Below, piece after piece: positions 51,460 to 57,810 of a stretch of DNA of 64,000 nt (positions are counted from its first letter, which is position 1; the number at the start of each line of letters is the position of its first letter). Position numbers and translations under genes: made by a program. Source of the stretch: Agromyces ramosus (lineage in GTDB: Bacteria > Actinomycetota > Actinomycetes > Actinomycetales > Microbacteriaceae); NCBI RefSeq assembly GCF_004216665.1, contig NZ_SGWY01000002.1, forward strand, positions 162,685-226,684, read 5' to 3'. Under the pieces are notes generated by a model that was not told where the DNA came from, did no database searches, and saw only the letters and a list, made by a program, of their open reading frames with translations.

Positions 51460-52755
51460 GTGGGAGTGCGGAGAGATGCGCAGCGCGCCGTCAAGCTGGC
51501 CAGGGACATCATGTGGTCGAGGCGCGCCCAGCGGGAGCTGCTGAGGAAGCTCGCCGATCGTCCCCCGTTCGAGCCGCACCGCTTCCGCGTCGGCGTCTAC
51601 TTCGCCGACGGGCGGGTCAACCTCTACCAGCTGCGCCAGTGGTATCGGCCCCTCGCGGAGCTCGCCACGCGGCATCCGGTGCTCATCCTCAGCCGCGCGT
51701 CGGGGTCGGCGCTCGAGCTCCTCGACGAGTCGCCCCTGCCCGTGGCCTACGTGCGGCGCGTCGCGGACCTCGAGCAGGTGATCCAGGAGCAGGACCTGCA
51801 CGTCGTGTTCTACGTGAACCAGAACGCCAAGAACTTCCAGATGATGCGCTACGGGCGCCGTTGGCACGTGTTCATCAACCACGGCGAGTCCGACAAGATG
51901 TACATGACGACCAACCAGTTCAAGGCGTACGACTACGCGCTCATCGCGGGCGACGCGGCGCGGGCCCGGCTCGAGAAGGTGCTCTGGGACTACGACTTCG
52001 ACAAGCGCGCCATCCCCATCGGGCGCCCGCAGGCCGACCACTACCTCGACGGGTCGCCGCTGCCGTACACGCCCGACGACCGCGAGGTGGTGCTGTACGC
52101 GCCCACCTGGGAGGGCGACCGAGGTGCCGCCGCCTACGGATCGATCGCGTCGCACGGCGTCGCGCTCGTGCGCGGACTGCTCGCCACCGGGCGCCATCGC
52201 CTGATCTACCGACCGCACCCGCGGTCCGGAGTGGTCGATCGCCTGTACGGCGCCGCCAATCGCGAGATCATTGCGGCCATCGCAGCCGCGAACGCGGCGG
52301 ACCCGATGGCGCGGCACGTCTACGACGACGGCCCGTCGCTCGGCTGGCAGCTCGCGGCCGCCGACGTCGCGATCGTCGACATCTCGGCGATGGTCTACGA
52401 CCGACTCGCCGCGGGCAAGCCGCTGCTCATCACCCGTCCCGCGAATCCCGAGGCCGAGATCGACACGGGCGGCTACCTCCAGGCGTGCGAGTGGCTCGAC
52501 GCCTCGGATGCGGCGACGATGGTCGAGCGCGTCGACGAGGTCGCCCACGACGCGGCTGCCCTCGCGAGACTCGGCGTCTGGGTCGAGCGGTACTTCGGGG
52601 ACACGACCCCCGGCGTCACGACTGCGCGCTTCCACGCGGCGGTCGACCACCTCATGGCCGAATGGGAGCGGTTCGCCGTGCTGCATGCGGGCGACGGCGA
52701 CATCGACGAGTTCGAGGAGGAGGACGAGGACGAAGCCGAGACGCTCGGCGCCTAG
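51460..52755 (+). CDS. CDP-glycerol glycerophosphotransferase-like protein (TagB/TagF family)
   Basis: 431 residues, GT-B-like fold. The family motifs are VFINHGESDKMYMTTNQFKAYD (N-lobe His), RREVVLYAPTWEG-type strand (here DREVVLYAPTWEGDR), RLIYRPHPRSG (His-Pro of the C-lobe) and AADVAIVDISAMVYDRLAAGKP, then an acidic tail (DEFEEEDEDEAE). TagB/TagF enzymes prime or polymerise glycerol-phosphate in wall teichoic acids; here the donor could be CDP-glycerol or another CDP-polyol. It follows the GT2 genes and precedes, on the other strand, a TagGH-like exporter. GTG leaderless. Confidence 0.88.
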   Translation: MGVRRDAQRAVKLARDIMWSRRAQRELLRKLADRPPFEPHRFRVGVYFADGRVNLYQLRQWYRPLAELATRHPVLILSRASGSALELLDESPLPVAYVRRVADLEQVIQEQDLHVVFYVNQNAKNFQMMRYGRRWHVFINHGESDKMYMTTNQFKAYDYALIAGDAARARLEKVLWDYDFDKRAIPIGRPQADHYLDGSPLPYTPDDREVVLYAPTWEGDRGAAAYGSIASHGVALVRGLLATGRHRLIYRPHPRSGVVDRLYGAANREIIAAIAAANAADPMARHVYDDGPSLGWQLAAADVAIVDISAMVYDRLAAGKPLLITRPANPEAEIDTGGYLQACEWLDASDAATMVERVDEVAHDAAALARLGVWVERYFGDTTPGVTTARFHAAVDHLMAEWERFAVLHAGDGDIDEFEEEDEDEAETLGA

Positions 52756-52842
52756 GGCTCGCCCGACGAACGCGGGCTGCGGTCCTGGCCCCGCAGGGCA
52801 TGGAACCCGTGTCTCAGGACGTGCCCCGACCGCCCGCGGCGC

Positions 52843-53430
52843 TCAGCGCGGCAGGGGGTTCGGCCCGGTCGCCGTGACCAGCCGCTGCGGGACCCAGCCG
52901 TCGACATGGTGGATGCCGTCGAACGTCCCGCCCTGCAGCTCGATCACCGCGCGCAGCGAGTGGCGGTGGAACTTCACGTGGGTGAAGTCCTCGAACAGGA
53001 TGTAGTAGGGCTCGTTCCACGCGTTCTGGAACTGCTGGCCGGTCAGCACCGCCCGATGCCGGCGCGAGAACGCGTCGACCTCCTCGCCGACGACCACGCC
53101 GAAGTGCTCCATGCCCATCTTGTAGACGCGCTGGTGGACCGGCGGGATGAGCTCGATGAGCGGGATCACCTGGCCGTCGAGGACGCGGAGCGGCTCGGCG
53201 AGGAGGATCATGGACATCGGCCGCCCGTTCCACACGCCTTCCATGTTGGCGACGGCGTGGCGTTCGAGCAGGGTCCGCAGGTGGACGTACTGGTCCCACT
53301 CAGGGACGCGGACGGCGAGGTGACCCAGCTCGTACGGCGCGATGTCGATGCCCCGGGCGAGCAGGCGGTCGCGCTGCTGCGCGGCGAACGCCCGATAGTC
53401 CCCGATGATGTCGCCGACCGGATCGGCCAT
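52843..53430 (-). CDS. YecM/VOC-fold family protein
   Basis: 195 residues. The sequence YELGHLAVRVPEWDQYVHLR (about 31-50), MSMILLAEPLRV, RVYKMGMEHFGVVVGEEVDAF and KFHRHSLRAVIELQGGTFDG fits the YecM-type glyoxalase/VOC fold with conserved His and Glu residues placed to bind a metal. No reaction is known. AGGAGG lies just before the ATG. It follows the hydrophobic-protein gene by 28 bp on the same strand. A link to polymer synthesis is not evident. Confidence 0.75.
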   Translation of the reverse strand: MADPVGDIIGDYRAFAAQQRDRLLARGIDIAPYELGHLAVRVPEWDQYVHLRTLLERHAVANMEGVWNGRPMSMILLAEPLRVLDGQVIPLIELIPPVHQRVYKMGMEHFGVVVGEEVDAFSRRHRAVLTGQQFQNAWNEPYYILFEDFTHVKFHRHSLRAVIELQGGTFDGIHHVDGWVPQRLVTATGPNPLPR

Positions 53431-53458
53431 CGCCCTCCTCCTCTCGGCCGCCGCCATC

Positions 53459-54478
53459 CTACGACGAGGACTGCGACGGCGCGTCGGCTCCGGGTGCCGC
53501 CGCATCCTCGTCGGCCTGCTTCTTCGAACGCCCGATTCCGCGGGTCGCCCGCGAGGCGACCGTGCGGAGGCCTCGGCTGGTGGAGAGGGCGAGGTCGCCC
53601 ACGGCGGCGCCGGCGCGCGTGAGCCGCGACGTGGCGGACTGGAGGATCGAGTCGCCCTCGCGTGGTTCGAGCTCGTGCGGCAGCACCTGCGGCGGCGCAC
53701 CAAACGCGAGTCGGGACTGCCGGAGGACCCTGCGGCCGAGGATGTGATTGCCCGCGCCGCCGATCGCCGCGCCGATGCCGAACGGGATGGCCTTGCCGAT
53801 GATGCCGGCGCCGCCGCGCACCGCGAACTGCCGCACGAACACGTGCCGCAGCCGGTCGACCACGGTGCCCATGACCGCCTTCGGCATCGTGTTGGTGATG
53901 AGCTCGCCCCAGTAGGCATTACGGGCGATGCCGCTGCCGGAGGCCTGCCCGGCGAACTGGCGCACGAGGTCGATGCCCTCGTTGCCGAGCATGAGCGTCA
54001 TCACCAGGGCGCGGGCACGATCGGGGTTGTCGATCGCGATGCCGTGCACCTCGGCGACCGACTGCGCGAAGAGTGCGGTGGCCTCGAGGAATCCGGCCGT
54101 CTCGACGCCGGAGAGCACGAGCGTGATGCCGGTGCTGATGCCCGGGATGACGGCCGTGGCGCCGACGGCCGCGCCACCGGTCGTGACCGCGGCCAGGTAG
54201 CGGCGCTCGAGGATCCGCACGATCTGCTCGGGTGTCGCGTTCGGGGAGCGCCGGCGGATGCCGCGCAGGTGCGCCACGACGACGGGCCGCTGGATGGAGA
54301 GCACCGCGTCGATCCCGCGCTCCACGCCGTGGGCTCGCCCGTCGTCATGCGGGGCACCGGCTGCGCCGGCGCCCTGGGACGCCCCCGCGTCCTGTCCCTC
54401 CGCGGTCGACGCCGAGGGCTGCCCCTCGCGAGGGGCGTCTCCGCCCATCGACGTGATCTTGTGCACGCGTTCGCTCAT
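53459..54478 (-). CDS. Gly/Ala-rich hydrophobic protein of unknown function (possibly EcsC-like)
   Basis: 339 residues. A disordered Gly/Ala/Ser-rich N-terminus (about 1-50) is followed by a helical region with several moderately hydrophobic stretches (GGAAVGATAVIPGISTGITL, ETAGFLEATALFAQSVAEVHG, GGAGIIGKAIPFGIGAAIGGAG) and a basic Ser/Arg-rich C-terminus (SRGLRTVASRATRGIGRSKK). The pattern recalls EcsC-type membrane-associated proteins, but I am not sure. Start ATG with TAGGAT 9 nt upstream. It heads a two-gene unit with the YecM-like gene, and a 14-bp palindrome lies about 70 bp upstream. Confidence 0.7.
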   Translation of the reverse strand: MSERVHKITSMGGDAPREGQPSASTAEGQDAGASQGAGAAGAPHDDGRAHGVERGIDAVLSIQRPVVVAHLRGIRRRSPNATPEQIVRILERRYLAAVTTGGAAVGATAVIPGISTGITLVLSGVETAGFLEATALFAQSVAEVHGIAIDNPDRARALVMTLMLGNEGIDLVRQFAGQASGSGIARNAYWGELITNTMPKAVMGTVVDRLRHVFVRQFAVRGGAGIIGKAIPFGIGAAIGGAGNHILGRRVLRQSRLAFGAPPQVLPHELEPREGDSILQSATSRLTRAGAAVGDLALSTSRGLRTVASRATRGIGRSKKQADEDAAAPGADAPSQSSS

Positions 54479-54487
54479 GGTGGGACG

Positions 54488-54493
54488 ATCCTA
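54488..54493 (-). promoter_or_regulatory. -10 box of the hydrophobic-protein gene
   Basis: TAGGAT, 9 nt before ATG 54478, giving at most a 2-3 nt leader. Confidence 0.4.
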
Positions 54494-54550
54494 AGCTCCG
54501 AGGCCGTGAGGTCGCCCGAACCCGGGGGAGGCTCGCGTCGCGTTCCCGGA

Positions 54551-54564
54551 TGCGGTATACCGCA
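54551..54564. promoter_or_regulatory. Candidate operator palindrome
   Basis: TGCGGTATACCGCA, a perfect 14-bp palindrome in the 97-bp gap between the TagH-like stop and the hydrophobic-protein gene. The GTATAC core is rare in this background. The form resembles GntR- or TetR-type operators; no regulator gene is adjacent. Confidence 0.45.
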
Positions 54565-54575
54565 GGCGGAGCGGC

Positions 54576-55352
54576 CTACTTCACCGTGCCGTGGTCGGCG
54601 TTGTAGCGGTCGAGCACCTCGTCGATGGGCGCGTCGAGCACGAGCGCGCCCTTGTCGAGGTAGAGCCCGCGCGTGCAGAACCGGCGCAGGTCGCGTTCGT
54701 TGTGCGAGACGAAGAAGAGCGTGCGCCCGCCCGCCAGGAGCTCGTCGATCCGCCGGTAGCACTTCTCGCGGAACGCCTTGTCGCCGACCGCGAGCACCTC
54801 GTCGACGAGCAGGATCGGCTCCTCGAGCTGGGAGATCACGGCGAAGGCGATGCGCACCTTCATGCCGCTCGACAGGTGCTTGTAGGGCGTGTCGAGGAAG
54901 TCGCCGATGTCGGCGAACTCGATGATCTCCTCGAACTTCGCATCGATCTGCGACCTCGTCATGCCGTGCAGCCCCGCCGTGAGGTACACGTTGTCGCGCA
55001 CCGTCAGGTCCTCGACGAACCCTCCGGTGATCTCGATGAGCGGCGCCACGCCGCCGGTGACCTCGACCGTGCCCTCGTCGGCGATCATCACGCCCGCCAC
55101 CAGCTTGAGCAGCGTCGACTTGCCCTGCCCGTTGCGGCCGACCACGCCGATCGCCTCGCCGGGTCGCACCTCGATCGACACGTCACGCAGCGCCCAGAAC
55201 TCTCCGGGGCGCGTGCGGCGGCGGCGCCCGGCGAGCAGGTCCTTGAACGAGCGTCGGCCGCGCCGATTGCGGCGGAAGCGGATGCCGAGCCCGTGGGCGC
55301 GGATCGCGTGTGTCTCGGTCGCGGCGAGTTCGGCCGCGGCGGCATCCGTCAT
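54576..55352 (-). CDS. ABC transporter ATP-binding protein, polysaccharide/teichoic acid exporter (TagH/Wzt-like)
   Basis: 258 residues. Walker A GVVGRNGQGKSTLLK (about 88-102), Q-loop region GGVAPLIEITGGF, signature LSSGMKVRIAFA, Walker B PILLVDEVLAVGD and switch His in FVSHNERDL. The FWALRDVSIEVRPGEAIG opening and the GLHGMTRSQI stretch are typical of the Wzt/TagH subfamily, which powers export of lipid-linked O-antigen or teichoic acid. It lacks the extra C-terminal carbohydrate-binding domain of some Wzt proteins. AAGGAG precedes the ATG, whose A overlaps the permease stop by one base. Confidence 0.93.
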   Translation of the reverse strand: MTDAAAAELAATETHAIRAHGLGIRFRRNRRGRRSFKDLLAGRRRRTRPGEFWALRDVSIEVRPGEAIGVVGRNGQGKSTLLKLVAGVMIADEGTVEVTGGVAPLIEITGGFVEDLTVRDNVYLTAGLHGMTRSQIDAKFEEIIEFADIGDFLDTPYKHLSSGMKVRIAFAVISQLEEPILLVDEVLAVGDKAFREKCYRRIDELLAGGRTLFFVSHNERDLRRFCTRGLYLDKGALVLDAPIDEVLDRYNADHGTVK

Positions 55353-56152
55353 CAGATCTCCTTCAGCACCTGGCGCACGCTGCCGCGGAACACGAGGAGG
55401 CCGACGGCGAGCAGGGCGACCGACATGAGCGCCGCGATCACGACGTTGAACCAGTCGAGCTCGTCGGGGAAGAATCCCGCGCGGTAGAGGCCGAAGATGC
55501 CCGACAGCGGGTTGAACGCCGCCCAGATGTGCAGCTCGGAGGGCAGGTTCGACACCCCGTAGATGATGGGCGAGGCGTAGAACAGGAACCGGAGGATGAG
55601 CTTGACGGCGCGCTCGAGGTCGCGGAAGAACACCACCAGGGGAGCGACGATGAGGGCGACCCCCACCGTGAGGATCGCCTGCAGCAGGATCGCCAGCGGG
55701 AACAGCAGCAGTTCCCAGCCGACCGTCGCACCGAACACGATGGCGAACAGCGCGAGCACCGGAAGCGACAGCAGGAACTCGATGCCCTTCGACAGCACGA
55801 TGCGATTGACCCAGATGGTGCGGGGGATCTTGGTCGACCGCACGAGCTTGGCGTCCTTCAGGAACGCGCGCGTCGAGTCGGAGACGGCGCCGTTGAACCA
55901 CATCCACGGCAGCAGCGCCGAGAGCAGGAAGACGATGTAGGGCTCGGTGCCCACCGGCCGCTGGAACACCTGCGTGAAGACGAACCAGTAGATGCCCGCC
56001 ATCACGAGCGGATCGAGCACCGACCAGAGGTAGCCGAGCGCCGAGGTCGAGTACCGCACCTTCAGGTCGCGGGTGGTGAGGAGCCAGAGCGAGTGCCGGT
56101 ATCGTGCCCACGGCGTCCGCTGCAGCGGATGCGTGTCGGCGTAGCTCATCAC
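55352..56152 (-). CDS. ABC transporter permease, polysaccharide/teichoic acid exporter (TagG/Wzm-like)
   Basis: 266 residues, six membrane helices, ABC-2 type. The cytoplasmic interface helix SLWLLTTRDLKVRYSTSALGYLW (split over about 17-40) and the LVRSTKIPRTIWVNRIVLSK loop match Wzm/TagG permeases. It forms the exporter with the TagH-like protein (1-bp overlap). The GTG at 56152 is 6 nt after TACGAT; the next codon is ATG, an alternative. It is divergent from a small membrane protein gene. Export would move a lipid-linked polymer made by the 48.6-52.8 kb genes. Confidence 0.93.
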   Translation of the reverse strand: MMSYADTHPLQRTPWARYRHSLWLLTTRDLKVRYSTSALGYLWSVLDPLVMAGIYWFVFTQVFQRPVGTEPYIVFLLSALLPWMWFNGAVSDSTRAFLKDAKLVRSTKIPRTIWVNRIVLSKGIEFLLSLPVLALFAIVFGATVGWELLLFPLAILLQAILTVGVALIVAPLVVFFRDLERAVKLILRFLFYASPIIYGVSNLPSELHIWAAFNPLSGIFGLYRAGFFPDELDWFNVVIAALMSVALLAVGLLVFRGSVRQVLKEI

Positions 56153-56158
56153 GATCTC

Positions 56159-56185
56159 ATCGTAGATGCCGCGCGGCGGTAGGTT
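56159..56185. promoter_or_regulatory. Back-to-back promoters: TagG-like (-) and ECF-type S protein (+)
   Basis: TACGAT on the minus strand (56159-56164), 6 nt before GTG 56152, and TAGGTT on the plus strand (56180-56185), giving a leader of about 40 nt to GTG 56232. The two -10 boxes are only 15 bp apart, so the two transcription units should interfere. Confidence 0.5.
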
Positions 56186-56231
56186 TGATGCAGGCTGGCG
56201 GCGCGTGCCGCGCCCGGTCGGAAGGAACGTC

Positions 56232-56789
56232 GTGCACCGCACCAGTACCCGCGTGCTCCTGAGTTGCGCCGCGATCGGCGTGGGCGGCGGTCTCGTCGCC
56301 GGCCCCTCCGCCTACCTCGCGGCCGCGTTCGCGGCGTTCGGGCCGATCCTGTACGGACTCACGGTGGGCCTGCACTTCCTCCCGAGCGTCGTCGCGCTCG
56401 CCCTGCTGAAGCGACCGGGCACCGCGGTGCTCGCCGGCGTGATCGCCGGGCTCGTCGGCACGGCCTTCGCCCCGTGGTGGATCGGACGCTTCATCGGCAC
56501 CGGCCTGCTCGTGGGCGTGCTGCTCGAGCTGCCGTTCCTCATCACGAGATACCGGCGATGGGATCCGTGGCTGTTCTACGTGTCCGCGGTGTTCTCCGGG
56601 CTCGTGCTGGCCATCGCGGTGTTCATCGGGCTCGGCGCCGAGCACTACGCCTGGTGGGCCTGGGCCATCGCCCTGCCCCTCTGGGTCGCCAGCCCCGTGC
56701 TCTTCACGTGGATCGGCCGGGTGATCGCCGCACGGCTCGCGAGGGCCGGCGTCGCCCAGCTGCCGTCGCGCGAGGCGCGCCCGGGCTGA
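56232..56789 (+). CDS. Six-helix membrane protein, ECF-transporter S-component-like
   Basis: 185 residues, almost wholly hydrophobic with about six helices (GVGGGLVAGPSAYLAAAFAA, ILYGLTVGLHFLPSVVALAL, AVLAGVIAGLVGTAFAPWW, and so on). Size and layout fit ECF S-components, substrate-binding subunits for vitamins or metals. No EcfA or EcfT gene is present nearby, and I see no riboswitch in the 40-nt leader, so the ligand is unknown. AAGGA lies five bases before the GTG. It converges on the nucleotidyltransferase gene with a strong hairpin between. Confidence 0.65.
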   Translation: MHRTSTRVLLSCAAIGVGGGLVAGPSAYLAAAFAAFGPILYGLTVGLHFLPSVVALALLKRPGTAVLAGVIAGLVGTAFAPWWIGRFIGTGLLVGVLLELPFLITRYRRWDPWLFYVSAVFSGLVLAIAVFIGLGAEHYAWWAWAIALPLWVASPVLFTWIGRVIAARLARAGVAQLPSREARPG

Positions 56790-56817
56790 GCGGCGGGCGC
56801 GAGCCGGGCCGGGATGC

Positions 56818-56849
56818 GAAGAGCGGATGCCTCGAGGCATCCGCTCTTC
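56818..56849. terminator. Bidirectional terminator between convergent genes
   Basis: GAAGAGCGGATGCC and GGCATCCGCTCTTC form a perfect 14-bp stem with loop TCGA. The stem contains the GCGGATGCC word in inverted pairing. It lies midway between the convergent S-component-like and nucleotidyltransferase genes. Confidence 0.85.
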
Positions 56850-56867
56850 ACTGCTGTGGTGCGGTGA

Positions 56868-57560
56868 TCACACGAAGTGGTTCGCACGCTCCAGGTCTTC
56901 GGCGAAGTCGACCTCGACCGCATAGAGGTCGGAGATGTCCATCGGCTCGACGAGCATGCCGTTCTTCTCGATCGCGAGCTCGATGCCGCGCTCGAAGTAG
57001 TCCTGGTCGCCGACGCGCCCGAGGTGCGCGAGCAGTGCGGCCTTGTCGCGGCTCGACACGTAGTTGATGCCGACCGCCTCGCCGAGGCCGCCCTTGACCG
57101 TCTTGGAGAGCTCGTTGATGTAGCCCTCGGCGGTGGTCGTGTACTTCACCTCTTCGTCGGACACCTTGGCGGTGTTGACGGTGACGAACGACTGGTCGCG
57201 CGCGATGAACGGCAGCGCGCGGTCGAGGATGCGCGGGTCGAACACGACGTCGCCGTTCATCCACAGCACGCCGCCCGCCTGCGACGCCGCGAGGGCGCGC
57301 ATGAGGCTCTTCGAGGTGTTCGTCTGGTCGTACTCCTCGTTGTAGACGAAGGACGCCTGCGGGAACGCCTCGATGATGTGCTCGAGCTTGTAGCCGACGA
57401 CGATCGTCACGTTGGCGTTGGCGCCGAACGCGTGCTCGATGTTGTCGAACTGCTGGCGCATGATGGTGCGGCCGTCGCTCAGTTCGGTGAGGGGTTTGGG
57501 AAGGGATCGCCCGAGCCGGCTCCCCATGCCGGCAGCGAGAATCACGATCTGGGTGGTCAC
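56868..57560 (-). CDS. NTP transferase, LicC-like (phosphocholine/polyol-phosphate cytidylyltransferase type)
   Basis: 230 residues, nucleotidyltransferase GT-A-like fold: ILAAGMGSRLGRSLPKPLTEL (split; about 7-27) holds the nucleotide loop and the catalytic Lys, VYNEEYDQTNTSKSLMRAL the base-recognition region, and GGVLWMNGDVVFDPRIL the metal Asp. The short length and NEEYDQTN pattern resemble LicC-type cytidylyltransferases, which make CDP-choline, rather than glucose-1-phosphate enzymes. It could supply the CDP-activated polyol for the CDP-alcohol phosphotransferase and TagF-like genes. AAGGAG lies five bases before the GTG. Confidence 0.85.
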   Translation of the reverse strand: MTTQIVILAAGMGSRLGRSLPKPLTELSDGRTIMRQQFDNIEHAFGANANVTIVVGYKLEHIIEAFPQASFVYNEEYDQTNTSKSLMRALAASQAGGVLWMNGDVVFDPRILDRALPFIARDQSFVTVNTAKVSDEEVKYTTTAEGYINELSKTVKGGLGEAVGINYVSSRDKAALLAHLGRVGDQDYFERGIELAIEKNGMLVEPMDISDLYAVEVDFAEDLERANHFV

Positions 57561-57810
57561 TGCATCTCCTTCGGTGGGTCGGATGCCACGGGCGCTCGTT
57601 GCCGAGCGTTCCCCCCACGTTCATCCGGAAGTTCACATATGGACACGCCGTTATGCCGGATCTCAGGATATCGGGTACCACCGTCGCGCGCCTCGCAGGG
57701 TAGGCGGTCGTAGCGGGATCGTGATGCCACGCTCAGGGAATGCACAGGTTCCGCGTCGCCGGGGGACGTCGCAACTGGGTTCGAGGGGTAGGGATTGGTA
57801 GGTTGTCTGC
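57561..57810. other. 250-bp intergenic region between divergent genes
   Basis: The longest gene-free stretch. It holds a small hairpin CGCTCG-ttgc-CGAGCG (57593-57608) in the 5' leader of the nucleotidyltransferase gene, TATCCT-like boxes on the minus strand near 57667-57672, and the TAGGTT promoter of the ABC gene at its right end. It is more AT-rich than its surroundings around 57635-57680 (CATATG, GATATC). No open frame with a start and ribosome site was seen. Confidence 0.6.
57799..57804 (+). promoter_or_regulatory. -10 box of the ABC ATPase gene
   Basis: TAGGTT, 6 nt before GTG 57811; leaderless. Confidence 0.5.

Noticed and set aside
56186-56231. Riboswitch (TPP or similar) before the ECF S-component-like gene
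   Set aside because: The leader is only about 40 nt and lacks recognisable riboswitch core sequences.
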